Numbered from the stretch's first letter, positions 8,751 through 19,050 are shown. The stretch: 64,000 nt of DNA from Nitrospira sp. CR1.2 (GCA_014055495.1 WIAG01000011.1:1-64000); one strand, 5' to 3'. The notes: a model not told the origin generated them from the sequence alone. Numbers and translations are program-made.

Positions 8751-10457
8751 TCAGCGACGGGCCCGACGTGCTGAGGGAGTCGGGCTGGTTGTCGCAGGCC
8801 TCTTCCGACTGACACGCGCGGCCGGAGCGACCAGTGCAACAAGCCGGCGTATGGCGCGAACAGGATCTGCCCCTAGGCTGATTCGAACGGCAGGACGCTG
8901 GTGGCTGTGCAGCGACTGAAGATCGCCAAGTGCCTGGGCTTGCGCGAGCGTACCGAATGTATAGGACTGTTCCGGAATCGGGAGATCCGGCTTCATGGCA
9001 TCGACCAACTCCAGAAACAATCCACTGTTGGGGCCACCCTTGTGCAGCTGTCCTGTCGAGTGCAGATAGCGTGGGCCATACCCGGCCGTGGTGGCCAAGT
9101 GATGCCGAGTCATGATCCCCTTGCGTAAGGCACGCAGTGCGGCATCAATTCTGGGGCTCGGAGTCGTGTACGCGAGAATCGCCACATATCGATGAGGTGC
9201 CGCTTGCTCAAGCAACTGCGCAAGTGCCTGCCGGGAGGGCGGCGTCGGCAGTGCCGGAAGTCGTCCTCGACTGTCGACCTCCTTCAAGACGCGGGCGGTG
9301 TTGTCTTTACTTTCCTGAACATTCGGCTGATCGAATGGATGAATCCCGAGGACATGGCCGGCGACCGCGGTAGCGAATTCCCAACGGAAGAATTCCGCGC
9401 CCAGATCGTACCGATCGTTGAGGTTGAGTCGGAAGATCGGGTGTCCGGCCTTGTGCAGGGCGGCGAGGTTTCGGTCCAACGACGCATTCCGGTCGCCCTT
9501 CAGTCGAAGGGAGACGAAAAATCGATCGGCACCATAGGCGGACGGAGGGGCAAGGGGTTCTCCTGCAATGGGGACGAGCCCCGTTCCTTCCTTGCCGGTA
9601 CTTTCCGCCAGGAGTTGCTCCACCCAGAGTCCGAACGAATTCAGTGTGGGGGAGGTGAGGAGGGTCACTTTGTCGCGTCCGGCTCGGGCCATGGCCGCCA
9701 TTGTGCTTCCCAGGATGGCGCCCGGATTGTCTTGTGGTGAAGCCCTATGCCGGCAGGCTTCCCGCATTGCGAGGGCTCGGGTGAGGAGTTTTTCGACATT
9801 GAGTCCGAGGAGTGCCGCAGGAACCAGGCCGAAATAGGAGAGCACTGAGTAACGCCCACCGATGTCTGGTTGGTTGGTGAAGATGCGCCAAAACCCGCGT
9901 TCGCGCGCCAGTCGTTCCAGGCCTGTACCGGGATCCGTGATGGCGACAAACTGGGCTCCGCCGCGATGGCCTCTGGTTCGGTGGGCGAGGTTCCAGAAGT
10001 GGGTGAAGAGGGACATCACTTCGATCGTTCCGCCTGATTTGCTGGCAACAAGGAAGAGGGTACGCGCCGGCTGAATGGCGTTGGTCACGCGCCGCACCCA
10101 ACCGGGAACCGTTGAGTCAAGCACCCAGAGTCTTGGGGCGCCTTGAGATGGGCCAAACGTGCATCGTAAGACCTCGGGACCGAGGCTGCTCCCGCCCATG
10201 CCGAGCAGGACTACGTCGGTGATACGAGCTTCCCGGACCGCTTGCGCAAAGGTTCGCAAATCGGAGATTCCGTCTTGCATCTGATCGAGTACCGTCAGCC
10301 AGCCGAGGCGGTTTTCAATTTCTGCCGGGTTGGGCTTCCATACGGTGTGGTCTCGAGTCCAGATCCGCTCGATGGTGTGGCTTCCGGCGAGATCTTCAAG
10401 TATTCGGGTGCTGGCCTCGTCGGTCGGTCGTGACGGTGGGTTGGGGCGGATCGGCAT
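8751..10457 (-). CDS. pgi: glucose-6-phosphate isomerase
   Basis: It interconverts glucose-6-phosphate and fructose-6-phosphate. Visible are the sugar-phosphate-binding SIS-type motifs LLGMGGSSLGPEVL (about 84-97) and SKSGGTIEVM, then GGRYSVLSYFGLVP, and a C-terminal YLHSTGQLHKGGP segment typical of the family. The 568-residue protein resembles the isomerase half of transaldolase/isomerase fusions found in several bacteria rather than E. coli Pgi; here it stands alone. It is the first gene of the string pgi-pgl-glk-rpiA-aminopeptidase. Confidence 0.94.
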   Translation of the reverse strand: MPIRPNPPSRPTDEASTRILEDLAGSHTIERIWTRDHTVWKPNPAEIENRLGWLTVLDQMQDGISDLRTFAQAVREARITDVVLLGMGGSSLGPEVLRCTFGPSQGAPRLWVLDSTVPGWVRRVTNAIQPARTLFLVASKSGGTIEVMSLFTHFWNLAHRTRGHRGGAQFVAITDPGTGLERLARERGFWRIFTNQPDIGGRYSVLSYFGLVPAALLGLNVEKLLTRALAMREACRHRASPQDNPGAILGSTMAAMARAGRDKVTLLTSPTLNSFGLWVEQLLAESTGKEGTGLVPIAGEPLAPPSAYGADRFFVSLRLKGDRNASLDRNLAALHKAGHPIFRLNLNDRYDLGAEFFRWEFATAVAGHVLGIHPFDQPNVQESKDNTARVLKEVDSRGRLPALPTPPSRQALAQLLEQAAPHRYVAILAYTTPSPRIDAALRALRKGIMTRHHLATTAGYGPRYLHSTGQLHKGGPNSGLFLELVDAMKPDLPIPEQSYTFGTLAQAQALGDLQSLHSHQRPAVRISLGADPVRAIRRLVALVAPAARVSRKRPATTSPTPSARRARR

Positions 10458-10629
10458 AACACGCTCTTTTCCATGAGGTGGAGGAACGACAATGCACGTC
10501 GGCTCTGTCGTATATTAGGTTCGGGAATTCAAAAAGGCAAACAGGTGGATGGCAAGGTCGGTCAGGAGATGGGGGCACGCGTGGCAGAAGCGGATGCGAT
10601 CGACTTAGTTCGAGGGGATGATCGAGATG

Positions 10630-11778
10630 CTAGGTTTCTTCTTCCTGATCGCCCAGGTCGGCTAGGACGAGTGAAATAGAGTTGTGTGATTCCAACGCAC
10701 CGACAATGTTGACCGGTGTGCCTACAGCTACCTGATCGAACAGCACGGCAATCTGTGGATTGTCCAACACGATGCTGCCGTATGGCTGGTCCGTGATGCC
10801 CTGGGCCATCCCATGAAGCTGAATCAGCCCAGGCATCTGCCGGTTTTTGGGAATCAGGCCCGCTTGTTGCGCAGCTTCAAACCGACGTCGGTCATCCGCG
10901 TTGGGGTAATCAAGAATCAAGGCACGAAAATAGGGCGTTTGCCCCGGTCCACGTTTGCGCTGGATGCGATATTCGCCCTCCGGGGTCGCGCCATCTCCGT
11001 AGTGTTGTTTCGCACGGATGCCTCTCGAGCCCAGGCGGATCGGGTAGGTCAGAATTTTCCTGCCGCTTTTATACACGGTGAGGACGCGGTCGGCTTTGCT
11101 GACCACAATGGCATGCGCTCGGTTTTTTCGAGACCAGTCGATGGTGCGTTGTGCAGATTCCCGCCAGGCGGCGATCAGGTCGTCGTCGGCGTACCGTCCT
11201 AGTTCATTCGTGAGCAGAGCGGTTTGGGTCAGGAGGATCTTGCCTGCGCGTTCGGAGGCCTGATTCGCATACTCAAACTGTCCCTGCTCAAGGTAATGGC
11301 GCGCCTGCTTTACGAGCAGTTCGGTCTCGAGCGGATGTTCGCCGAGCACCACGCGACTGCCGATGTCTCCAACGCGGGTGTTCAGGAGCCGCACGCGTTG
11401 CTCGACTTTGGCCAGCTTGGCTTCTGCTGCGGTTCGTTGCGCGAGGATTTGGCTGTTCACCTCAGCTATGAGCTGAGTTCCTTCTGCCTGAAGCGCTTCC
11501 AAATCCGTTTCCAGCTCGTTATCTTCCCAAGGCCATCGAACGATATTCTCCTCCGACCGGACGCGGCCTCTGAGGGCCATCCATTGGCGTGAAAACTTGG
11601 AATACGCCTCGGGCGTGATTGTTGAGGCTCGCAAGGTGCCGAGATCACGATCAATGCTTTCGATCGCTTCTACCAATTCTTCAGGCACGGTCTCGACGCA
11701 CCCGCCCATACTCATCGAGAAAAGGCCAATGAGTGCCATGCGCGAAACGGTGCGAAGGATGTTGAACGTCTGATCCAT
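10630..11778 (-). CDS. lipoprotein with YkuD (L,D-transpeptidase-like) domain lacking the catalytic Cys
   Basis: The 382-residue product has a lipoprotein signal (SMGGC, Cys27), a long helical, probably coiled-coil middle (about 30-215) and a C-terminal YkuD domain (about 222-360). Typical YkuD features are present: GDGATPEGEYRI (261-272), LDYPN (289-293) and LHG with His322. YkuD L,D-transpeptidases need HG-x(n)-GC, but here the position reads YGSIVLDN, so Ser335 (AGC at 10774-10776) replaces Cys. Known members with Cys crosslink peptidoglycan or attach lipoproteins to it. This one is either catalytically altered or binds peptidoglycan without transpeptidation. It is 172 bases downstream of nothing on its own strand and precedes pgi. 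Confidence 0.85.
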   Translation of the reverse strand: MDQTFNILRTVSRMALIGLFSMSMGGCVETVPEELVEAIESIDRDLGTLRASTITPEAYSKFSRQWMALRGRVRSEENIVRWPWEDNELETDLEALQAEGTQLIAEVNSQILAQRTAAEAKLAKVEQRVRLLNTRVGDIGSRVVLGEHPLETELLVKQARHYLEQGQFEYANQASERAGKILLTQTALLTNELGRYADDDLIAAWRESAQRTIDWSRKNRAHAIVVSKADRVLTVYKSGRKILTYPIRLGSRGIRAKQHYGDGATPEGEYRIQRKRGPGQTPYFRALILDYPNADDRRRFEAAQQAGLIPKNRQMPGLIQLHGMAQGITDQPYGSIVLDNPQIAVLFDQVAVGTPVNIVGALESHNSISLVLADLGDQEEET

Positions 11779-12261
11779 ACTCAGTGTATTCTATCGTGTA
11801 CGGGGAGTCCCTGCGAGCTCTTCCGGTCTTTCGACAAGCTCGGTCGGCAAGGATTCCGAAGAAACTCTTGCGCATCCCGATCGGCCAGATCTGCGAAGCC
11901 TGTTCGCATTGGATTTCTCCCCCCGCATGCTGCGGACGCAATGTGAGTGCCAGAGATGTCTCGTTCCGCTGCGGCTGCCAATTGTTTTGTGGAACAAGTA
12001 GTTAGATGGAAATCACCAAGACGACGCCTGGCGTTTGGTTGTGGCATCTTTGCCAATCAAGGGCAAGAGTGCCTCAAGCTTTCGCGGCCGGTCTCTCACG
12101 GTTCGGTTCTCTCGCCTGGTGCTCGCTCTGTGGTGGTGGAGGTTTTGGCTCTCCTCTCCCTGACGAATGCCGTACCCGTGCGCATTGATTGACACCCTCC
12201 TGTCACGCCCCTATAATGCGGCCTCTTGATCGAAAATTGATTTCTCGAGAAGGAGCGCGCA
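11779..12261. other. intergenic region between divergent blocks, upstream of rpmH
   Basis: This 483-base gap separates the minus-strand block (YkuD lipoprotein, sugar genes) from the plus-strand rpmH block. It contains the strong rpmH promoter at its right end. In many bacteria oriC and dnaA lie beside rpmH; I looked for TTATCCACA-type DnaA boxes here and found none, and no dnaA. Short reading frames here look like noise. Confidence 0.6.
12189..12217 (+). promoter_or_regulatory. consensus sigma-70 promoter for rpmH operon
   Basis: A perfect TTGACA (12189-12194), a 17-base spacer and a perfect TATAAT (12212-12217) lie 44 bases before the rpmH start. This is the best match to the housekeeping consensus in the window and fits the high expression expected for a ribosomal protein gene. 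Confidence 0.9.
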
Positions 12262-12399
12262 ATGTCGTTCACTTTTAAGCAGCCCTCGAATCTCAAGCGC
12301 AAGCGGGAGCACGGATTTCGGAAGCGCATGAGCACCAAAAACGGCCGAAAAGTCATCGCTCGTCGTCGAGCCAAAGGCCGTGCTCGTCTCACCGTCTGA
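12262..12399 (+). CDS. rpmH: 50S ribosomal protein L34
   Basis: The 45-residue basic protein is the large-subunit protein L34. It starts [19 protein letters not shown] and contains [19 protein letters not shown], the L34 signature. AAGGAG precedes the ATG. It opens the conserved order rpmH-rnpA-yidD-yidC-mnmE-mnmG behind a consensus promoter. Confidence 0.98.
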   Translation: MSFTFKQPSNLKRKREHGFRKRMSTKNGRKVIARRRAKGRARLTV

Positions 12400-12567
12400 T
12401 TCTTTCCTGCCGCTAGGCTATCTGCATGTAGGCAAACATCCAGGTGGTGGGCGCTTGACCCTGGGGTGGGCACTGCTGTCTTACCTGTTTGTCATTCATC
12501 ATTGTGATGATGCGCGATTTCTGGCCTTCCAGGGCTCGCGGTCAGGTACCCAGCGGGCGGGTTTGTA

Positions 12568-12936
12568 ATGACGGCAGGACAACGGGTCGTCCCGTTTTTC
12601 TTGAAGCGGAGCCGGGAGATCCAGCACATCAAGAAGAGCGGGCGGCGTGTCTCGACGGGACTGTTCAATCTCCAAATTTGTTCGGGTTTGTCCCAGGATG
12701 CAATGATGGGGATTGTGATCGGGCGGCGGTTCGGAACAGCGGTGCGCCGGAATCGGGCGAAACGTCTGTTTCGAGAGCTGGGCCGTGCGGATAGGCCTGT
12801 ATTGGTGCCGGGGCACGCATTTCTGGTGTTTCCGAAACGCGAGTGCCTGAGTCTGTCGTTTGTGGAATTGCAGAGCATATGGCGAGCCACATTAGAAAGA
12901 CAGCGGTTGGCCCGTTTTGGGGAACCCTTGCGTTGA
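12568..12936 (+). CDS. rnpA: ribonuclease P protein component
   Basis: This 122-residue basic protein is the protein subunit of RNase P, which matures tRNA 5' ends. The signature [19 protein letters not shown] (about 53-71) is intact. The RNA subunit gene rnpB is not in this window. The ATG overlaps a preceding TAA (TAATG) of a short doubtful frame. The stop overlaps a likely TTG start of yidD by four bases. Confidence 0.97.
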   Translation: MTAGQRVVPFFLKRSREIQHIKKSGRRVSTGLFNLQICSGLSQDAMMGIVIGRRFGTAVRRNRAKRLFRELGRADRPVLVPGHAFLVFPKRECLSLSFVELQSIWRATLERQRLARFGEPLR

Positions 12937-13142
12937 GGCGTGTCTGTCTGATGCTCTTGTCTGTCTACCGGTTCTGCGTGTCGCCATTGCTCGGGCCCGC
13001 GTGTCGGTTCTATCCGACCTGTTCGGTCTATGCGCAGGATGCCATTGAGCGGTATGGCGTAATCAAGGGGGGGCTTATGGCAGTTCGACGGCTGCTGAAA
13101 TGCCATCCCTTCCATCCCGGCGGCGTGGATCCGGTACGGTAA
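12933..13142 (+). CDS. yidD: membrane protein insertion efficiency factor YidD
   Basis: The small (69-residue) membrane-associated protein assists YidC-dependent insertion. The family signature is clear: [18 protein letters not shown] followed by [20 protein letters not shown] chose the TTG at 12933 (overlapping the rnpA stop as TTGA) because family members have about ten residues before the conserved Tyr-Arg. The first ATG is at 12951 and would give 63 residues. It lies directly between rnpA and yidC as in most bacteria. Confidence 0.92.
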   Translation: MRRVCLMLLSVYRFCVSPLLGPACRFYPTCSVYAQDAIERYGVIKGGLMAVRRLLKCHPFHPGGVDPVR

Positions 13143-13189
13143 CCCTCGTGGCAACAACTCCTCAGACCCCACCCATCAGCTGAACATCC

Positions 13190-14941
13190 ATGGAAAAACG
13201 CGTCGTTGTGTTCCTCATCGTATCCTTGGCCGTCATTATCGGCTACGACTATCTGCTGAAAGGCATGGGGTTGTTGTCGCCCTCAGAGCCGGTGCAAGTG
13301 GCCACGACGGGGAACTCCGCCACGGCCACTGCCAAGCCGTCGGTGCTCGAGGGCGTTACTGCCCAGAGTGCCAGTGCCACGGGGACGACGTCTTCACCTG
13401 TCAGCCTGAAGCCTGGCTCGAACGACAGCTCGGGGGGGGCGGTCAAGGAAGACGAACAAACGGTCGAGGTGGACACCGAACTGTTTCGGGCCAAGTTCAG
13501 CAATCGCGGCGCAGTACTCAAATCCTGGGAGCTAAAGCGTTACACGACGGCGCCTGAAAATGGTGCCACGCCGGTTCAACTGGTCTACAAGGGTGGGCGA
13601 TTCAAGGGGCCGCTCAGTCTCCTCACCGGTGATCAGGCCCTGACGAACGATCTTGGAACCGCCGTCTACCAGGTCACTCAGGACATTACTCGTCTGGACA
13701 GTGCACACCCCGTCGGCCATCTCACCTTCCGCTATCACGATGCACAGCGAAGCATAGAAGTCGAAAAAGAACTAACCTTCCATCACGGATCCTACGTCGT
13801 CGACATTGCGATCAGGACGCAGGGGCTGACGACTCCGCTCGATGTCACGCTGGGGACCAATTTCGGTATCGTGGAGTGGGGGGAAGGCTTCATCGGGCTC
13901 ATGGGGTCGGCCTCTTCAGTCGATGACAAGGTGCTGAAGGAAACGCCGGATGGCGAGGCCGAGCGTAAAGGCGAGGTGAAGTGGTCCGCCATTCAAGACA
14001 AGTACTTCTTGAGCGTGCTCATGCCGCAAAAGGCTGCGGCGGCGCTAGCCAAGAAGGAGGGGGACAAGCTGGTGTCGGCCGGTGTCCGGTTCCCCACGCC
14101 TGCAAATGGATCTGTTGTGGCGATGCAATTGTATGCCGGTCCCAAGGAGTATGACATCCTCAAGGCGTTGAATGTCGGCCTGGAAGATACGATTGACTTC
14201 GGTTGGTTTGTGTTCGGCAGCTGGGCCTTGGTCAAAGCGGTCGCCAAGCCGATTTTCTACGTGTTGCGCTTCCTGTATGAATTTACGCACAACTACGGGA
14301 TCACGATCATCCTCTTGACCATGCTCATCAAGCTCATGTTCGTGCCCTTGCAGTACAAGAGCTACAAGTCGATGAAGCAAATGCAGGTGATTCAGCCGAA
14401 GGTGCTGGCGATCCAGGATAAGTACAAGGATGATCGCGATCGGCTGAACAAGGAATTGATCAAGCTGTATAAAGATCACCGGGTCAATCCGGTCGGCGGC
14501 TGCTTGCCGATGGTGCTGCAGATGCCGGTGTTTGTCGCGCTCTTCAACATTCTCTACATGACGATCGATCTTCGCCAGGCCCCATTCATGCTCTGGATCA
14601 AGGATTTGTCCGTGCAGGACCCGTATTACGTGCTGCCGATCATCATGGGGGCGACGATGGTCATTCAGCAGAAGATCACGCCGACCACCATGGATCCGAC
14701 GCAAGCGAAGATCATGTTGTTCTTGCCGGTGTTTATGACGTTTCTCTTCGTGAATTTCCCTGCCGGCTTGGTGCTCTATTGGTTGACGAACAATACGCTC
14801 ACGATTACCCAGCAGGTGGTCACAGAGCGGCTGTTCGGAAACAAATGGCAAGTCCCGGCGTCGGATGGTGAGTCTCCAGGCGGAGACGGGCCAAAAGAGC
14901 AGAAACCCAACGGCAAACGACAAAAGGGTCAGTCCGAGTAA
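13190..14941 (+). CDS. yidC: membrane protein insertase YidC
   Basis: YidC inserts and folds inner-membrane proteins alone or with SecYEG. The 583-residue protein is of Gram-negative type: an N-terminal membrane anchor (about 5-22), a Ser/Thr-rich linker (about 35-80), a large periplasmic beta domain (about 85-330), and a C-terminal insertase core with five membrane segments (about 350-560) containing HRVNPVGGCLPMVLQMPVF. The tail is basic (KRQKGQ), as expected for ribosome contact. It is 47 bases downstream of yidD. Confidence 0.97.
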   Translation: MEKRVVVFLIVSLAVIIGYDYLLKGMGLLSPSEPVQVATTGNSATATAKPSVLEGVTAQSASATGTTSSPVSLKPGSNDSSGGAVKEDEQTVEVDTELFRAKFSNRGAVLKSWELKRYTTAPENGATPVQLVYKGGRFKGPLSLLTGDQALTNDLGTAVYQVTQDITRLDSAHPVGHLTFRYHDAQRSIEVEKELTFHHGSYVVDIAIRTQGLTTPLDVTLGTNFGIVEWGEGFIGLMGSASSVDDKVLKETPDGEAERKGEVKWSAIQDKYFLSVLMPQKAAAALAKKEGDKLVSAGVRFPTPANGSVVAMQLYAGPKEYDILKALNVGLEDTIDFGWFVFGSWALVKAVAKPIFYVLRFLYEFTHNYGITIILLTMLIKLMFVPLQYKSYKSMKQMQVIQPKVLAIQDKYKDDRDRLNKELIKLYKDHRVNPVGGCLPMVLQMPVFVALFNILYMTIDLRQAPFMLWIKDLSVQDPYYVLPIIMGATMVIQQKITPTTMDPTQAKIMLFLPVFMTFLFVNFPAGLVLYWLTNNTLTITQQVVTERLFGNKWQVPASDGESPGGDGPKEQKPNGKRQKGQSE

Positions 14942-14961
14942 CTCCACCCACTGGGTGCGTC

Positions 14962-16392
14962 ATGCATGGCGCGCTGGACGATACCATCTGTGCTCTCGCC
15001 ACTCCCCCTGGGGAAGGGGGCATCGGCGTGATCCGCGTGAGCGGGCTTCATGCGCTTGATGTCGCCTCTCAACTCATCCTTCCCCGATCAGGCACACTTC
15101 TGCACCAACTGGTTTCCCATAAAATGACGATCGCCGATGTCTGTGCTCCTGTGCTCACTGCGGGCATGGCCCACGGAGAACAAGTACCCGCGAGGTCCGT
15201 CATCGATGAGGCGTTGGTCGTCGTGATGAAGGGGCCCCACTCTTACACGGGGGAAGATGTCGTGGAGGTGCAATGCCACGGAGGTCCCGTGGTACTCGAT
15301 CAGCTCTGCCGAGGGTTGCTGGCTGTCGGGGCACGACTCGCAGAACCCGGCGAATTTACCAGGCGCGCATTTATGAATGGGAGGCTCGACCTTGCGCAAG
15401 CCGAGGCCGTACTCGATACCATTCGTGCCAAGACCGCGCGCTGCTTGACCGCCGCCCAGTCACAGCGGCGCGGCGAATTGTCCCGCGAGGTGGAGTTGAT
15501 TCGATCCGATTTAGTGACCGCCCTGGCGCACATCGAGGCCGCGTTGGATTTCGGGGACGAGGATATTACGTTTGTGGGGAAGGCCGAACTTCTCTGGCTC
15601 CTGGATGCCACGCGGCTGAAGCTCCGGCGTTTGGTTGAATCCGGCAAAGAGGGGCGCATCTTGAGGGAAGGTGCCGTGGTCGCAATCCTCGGCCGTCCCA
15701 ATGTGGGCAAGTCGAGCTTGCTGAATGCGTTGCTGCGTAGCGATCGCGCCATCGTAACTCCCATCCCCGGCACGACACGAGACGTACTCGAGGAGTTCCT
15801 GAGTATCGAGGGGATTCCGGTGCGATTGGTTGATACCGCTGGCATCCGCCAGACCGATGATCCTGTGGAGGCGGAAGGCATTCGTCGCAGCAGGCTCGCA
15901 TGGCACGATGCAGACCTGGCATTGATCCTTCTGGACGGGTCCGAGGCGCTTACCGACCAAGACCGTCTCCTGCTTTCCAGTGGTGAGATTGCCGGTGCGA
16001 TCCTGGTCATGAACAAGTCAGACTTGCCACGTCAGTTCTCCCGGGCAGACCTCGAGGCTCTGTGTCCGGATCATGGGGGCATTATCGAGATCTCCGCGAC
16101 CATGCGTCTCGGTCTAGATGAATTACGCGGAGCAATCCGTAGGCGCTTGATGGCGAGTGGGTTGGAATCGCGCGAGGGGGTGTTGGTGACCAACCTTCGG
16201 CACGCCGATGCCTGTGCCCGTGCGCTGTCGGGGGTTGAGCAGGCCCATCAGTCGGTGGCGGCAGACCGTGCGGGCGAATTGATCGCGGTCGATCTCCGGA
16301 TTGCGGCAGATGCGTTAGGGGAGATCACGGGGGTTATCACCACGGACGACATACTTGAACGCATTTTTTCCGAGTTTTGTATCGGGAAGTGA
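14962..16392 (+). CDS. mnmE: tRNA uridine-5-carboxymethylaminomethyl modification GTPase MnmE
   Basis: With MnmG it installs the cmnm5 group on U34 of certain tRNAs. The 476 residues comprise an N-terminal tetrahydrofolate-binding domain, a helical domain and an inserted G domain with P-loop GRPNVGKS (244-251), DTAG and NKSD. The protein ends in CIGK, the conserved C-terminal Cys motif. It lies 20 bases after yidC and immediately before mnmG. Confidence 0.97.
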   Translation: MHGALDDTICALATPPGEGGIGVIRVSGLHALDVASQLILPRSGTLLHQLVSHKMTIADVCAPVLTAGMAHGEQVPARSVIDEALVVVMKGPHSYTGEDVVEVQCHGGPVVLDQLCRGLLAVGARLAEPGEFTRRAFMNGRLDLAQAEAVLDTIRAKTARCLTAAQSQRRGELSREVELIRSDLVTALAHIEAALDFGDEDITFVGKAELLWLLDATRLKLRRLVESGKEGRILREGAVVAILGRPNVGKSSLLNALLRSDRAIVTPIPGTTRDVLEEFLSIEGIPVRLVDTAGIRQTDDPVEAEGIRRSRLAWHDADLALILLDGSEALTDQDRLLLSSGEIAGAILVMNKSDLPRQFSRADLEALCPDHGGIIEISATMRLGLDELRGAIRRRLMASGLESREGVLVTNLRHADACARALSGVEQAHQSVAADRAGELIAVDLRIAADALGEITGVITTDDILERIFSEFCIGK

Positions 16393-16405
16393 AGGGATCG
16401 ATCTG

Positions 16406-18286
16406 ATGGATTATCGGTGCGATGTGATTGTGGTCGGGGGCGGTCATGCAGGGTGTGAAGCCGCTCTGGCCGCAGCGCGCATGGGTGTGCGGACGTTGTT
16501 GCTGACCATGGACACTGACCGCATTGCGCAGATGTCCTGCAATCCTGCTATCGGCGGGATCGCCAAGGGACACCTGGTGAAGGAGATCGATGCGTTGGGC
16601 GGTGAGATGGCCAGGAATACGGACCAGGCGGGTATTCAATTTCGCATGATCAACACGAGTAAAGGCCCGGCCGTTCGAGCGTTGAGGGCGCAGTGCGACA
16701 AGAAGGTGTATCGGCAGGTCATGCAGAAGACGCTCACCGGGCAGCCAGGGCTTACGATCATGGGCGGGACGGTCGATCGCGTGCTCACACGCGCCGGAGC
16801 AGTCACGGGGATCGTTACCGATGCCGGCATGCACATTCAGGCGAAAACCGTTGTGCTCACTTCCGGGACGTTTCTGAAGGGTCTTATCCATATCGGTCTG
16901 AATCATTTCCCTGCTGGGAGAGCCGGGGAGTCTTCGGCGGAGCACCTGTCGGACTGCATGCGCGATTTTGGTTTCGAAGTCGGACGTCTGAAAACAGGAA
17001 CTCCGCCTCGGTTAGACCGAGACTCCATCAATTTTTCTGTTATGGAGCTGCAGCCTGGAGATGATCCACCCCCGGCTTTTTCGTATCGGACTGCCCGGAT
17101 TCCGTTGCGGCAGGTACCGTGCCACCTCACCCATACAAATTCTCAAACACATGATATTATTGCGAAAAATGTTGATAGATCGCCCTTGTTTAGTGGAGTG
17201 ATTGAATCTGTAGGTCCCCGGTACTGCCCCTCGATTGAAGATAAGGTCGTGAGGTTTGCCGACAAGAGCCGCCACCAAATCTTCATCGAACCGGAGGGGC
17301 TGGAGACCAATGAGTTTTACCCGAACGGCATCTCCACCAGTTTGCCGGTTGATGTCCAGGCGGCCATTTTGAAAACCATTCCAGGACTGGAGCAGGCGAA
17401 AATGCTCAAGCCCGGGTACGCCGTAGAATATGACTACTTTCCTCCGCGTCAGCTGCACGTTACGCTGGAGACCAAGTTGGTGGAGGGGCTGTATCATGCT
17501 GGGCAAATCAATGGGACGTCCGGCTATGAGGAGGCGGGGGCTCAAGGCATCATGGCTGGTATTAATGCGGCCTTGAAGGTCCGTGGAGAAAAACCGCTCG
17601 TGCTTGACCGGTCACAGGCCTATATCGGTGTCTTGATTGACGATTTAATTACGAAGGACGCGAGGGAACCCTATCGTATGTTTACCTCACGAGCTGAGTA
17701 TCGTTTATTGCTTCGTCATGACAATGCGGATTTACGCTTGATGGAGATCGGTCACCGTATTGGATTGATTCCTGGGGAAACCTGCGAAAGGCTTGTGGCG
17801 AAGCGGGAGCTGATCGAGCAAGAGGTCCTGCGTCTGAGGGAGACGAGACCAAGGCTCACGCCTGAGGTGCGGCGTCTGATCGAAGACGAGGCAGTCGGCG
17901 CTGTGTCTCCCATCCAATCGCTCGCAGAGATTTTGCGGCGGCAGGACATGACCTATACAAAGGTAACGGCGGTCTTCGGCGGGGCGGGCATTCATGATCC
18001 TGATGTGGTAGAGGCCATTCAGCTTGAGGTGAAGTATGAAGGGTATATCAAAAGGCAGCTCCAGCAGATTCAGCGGTCGCAAAAGTTTGAACACAGAGCC
18101 ATACCGGCTGAGTTCGACTACGACAGCGTCTCCGGATTTTCTTCAGAGGTCAGGGAGAAGTTCAAACGAGTCAGGCCCGCTTCGGTGGGGCAAGCGTCCC
18201 GCATTTCCGGTGTGACGCCTGCCGCCATCTCGCTGCTTCTCGTTGCCATTGAGCGCTCTAGGCGACAGTCAGCAATGGATGAATAG
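16406..18286 (+). CDS. mnmG: tRNA uridine-5-carboxymethylaminomethyl modification enzyme MnmG (GidA)
   Basis: The FAD-dependent partner of MnmE. The 626-residue protein begins [20 protein letters not shown], the dinucleotide-binding motif, and contains [12 protein letters not shown] and [13 protein letters not shown] typical of GidA. The ATG at 16406 follows GAAGGGATCG. An in-frame ATG at 16355 would overlap mnmE and add unrelated residues. A gap of about 85 bases without an obvious strong terminator follows before rsmG. Confidence 0.97.
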   Translation: MDYRCDVIVVGGGHAGCEAALAAARMGVRTLLLTMDTDRIAQMSCNPAIGGIAKGHLVKEIDALGGEMARNTDQAGIQFRMINTSKGPAVRALRAQCDKKVYRQVMQKTLTGQPGLTIMGGTVDRVLTRAGAVTGIVTDAGMHIQAKTVVLTSGTFLKGLIHIGLNHFPAGRAGESSAEHLSDCMRDFGFEVGRLKTGTPPRLDRDSINFSVMELQPGDDPPPAFSYRTARIPLRQVPCHLTHTNSQTHDIIAKNVDRSPLFSGVIESVGPRYCPSIEDKVVRFADKSRHQIFIEPEGLETNEFYPNGISTSLPVDVQAAILKTIPGLEQAKMLKPGYAVEYDYFPPRQLHVTLETKLVEGLYHAGQINGTSGYEEAGAQGIMAGINAALKVRGEKPLVLDRSQAYIGVLIDDLITKDAREPYRMFTSRAEYRLLLRHDNADLRLMEIGHRIGLIPGETCERLVAKRELIEQEVLRLRETRPRLTPEVRRLIEDEAVGAVSPIQSLAEILRRQDMTYTKVTAVFGGAGIHDPDVVEAIQLEVKYEGYIKRQLQQIQRSQKFEHRAIPAEFDYDSVSGFSSEVREKFKRVRPASVGQASRISGVTPAAISLLLVAIERSRRQSAMDE

Positions 18287-18372
18287 CCTGCGCCCTGCGT
18301 GACTGGTCTTCGCCTGGTCTTTTTATAGAAACCGCGACATGGTTCTTGACCATTGGGATTCCTTTCGCGTAA

Positions 18373-19029
18373 TTGTTCCACGTGGAACAGGGAACAACTC
18401 ATTTCGAGCGCTCCTTTCGAGCATTTGCCGGGCAACTCTCACTCTCCCTTCCTGATTCGTCAATTCCTCAATTCTCTCGGTATTTGAGCGAGCTTAAAGT
18501 TTGGAACAGGGCCATTAATCTCACGGCCATCGATCAAGATATCGAGGTCGTGATAAAGCATTTCATTGATTCAATGGCTGGTGTGCAAGTAATTGGAAAT
18601 AATAGTGAAATGTCAATTTTGGATATTGGGGCGGGAGCCGGTTTTCCCTCCCTTCCGATCAAATTTATACGGCCTGATGTCGCCATGGTACTGCTGGAGC
18701 CGAGCGAGAAAAGGAGCTCATTTTTGCGGTACATGATTGGATCGCTCGCTTTGTCAAGGATGACTGTGGTGACTGCCAAATTGCAGGAATACATCGAGAG
18801 GCAGGGCGTGGCGCAGATATTTGATTACATTGTCGTTCGGGCATTGAAGGTGGACGGGCTCGGTCTAGAGCTTGGAAGGTTGCTCAAACCAGGCGGGAAG
18901 GTGATTTTATATCGAGCCGAACGGGTTGGAAATGGGTATGAACTGCCCAGCCTTGCTTTGCTCGAAGAACTCGAGTATGAGCTTCCGTCTGGATACGGTC
19001 ATCGCGTGTTATCGGTGTTCTCGAAGTGA
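18373..19029 (+). CDS. rsmG: 16S rRNA (guanine527-N7)-methyltransferase
   Basis: It methylates G527 of 16S rRNA. The SAM-binding motif ILDIGAGAGFPSLPIKF (about 76-92) and KPGGKVILYR later are diagnostic. No in-frame ATG exists before residue 67. The reading frame opens just after a TAA at 18370, so the start must be the TTG at 18373 or the GTG at 18382, both lying on a parS palindrome. The start is therefore uncertain, and no good ribosome-binding site is visible. Codon use is less GC-rich than in the neighbours. It sits between mnmG and parA as in many chromosomes. Confidence 0.92.
   Translation: MFHVEQGTTHFERSFRAFAGQLSLSLPDSSIPQFSRYLSELKVWNRAINLTAIDQDIEVVIKHFIDSMAGVQVIGNNSEMSILDIGAGAGFPSLPIKFIRPDVAMVLLEPSEKRSSFLRYMIGSLALSRMTVVTAKLQEYIERQGVAQIFDYIVVRALKVDGLGLELGRLLKPGGKVILYRAERVGNGYELPSLALLEELEYELPSGYGHRVLSVFSK
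18374..18389. promoter_or_regulatory. parS: parS centromere site 1
   Basis: The 16-base perfect palindrome TGTTCCACGTGGAACA matches the ParB-binding parS consensus (TGTTNCACGTGAAACA) except for the symmetric GGAACA half. It overlaps the 5' end of rsmG. A second identical copy lies at 19035, and parA and parB follow, which supports true centromere function. Confidence 0.9.
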
Positions 19030-19034
19030 GTCGA

Positions 19035-19050
19035 TGTTCCACGTGGAACA
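19035..19050. promoter_or_regulatory. parS: parS centromere site 2
   Basis: The same 16-base palindrome as at 18374 sits between rsmG and parA. Here the symmetry extends four bases further on each side, giving a 24-base perfect palindrome at 19031-19054. ParB loading here would be immediately beside its own operon. Confidence 0.92.

Noticed and set aside
11779-12261. oriC beside rpmH
   Set aside because: No TTATCCACA-type boxes and no dnaA were found, so location alone is not enough.
12380-12568. 62-codon frame overlapping the end of rpmH and the rnpA start
   Set aside because: The TAATG overlap with rnpA is suggestive, but the sequence has no family match and begins inside rpmH with a weak start.
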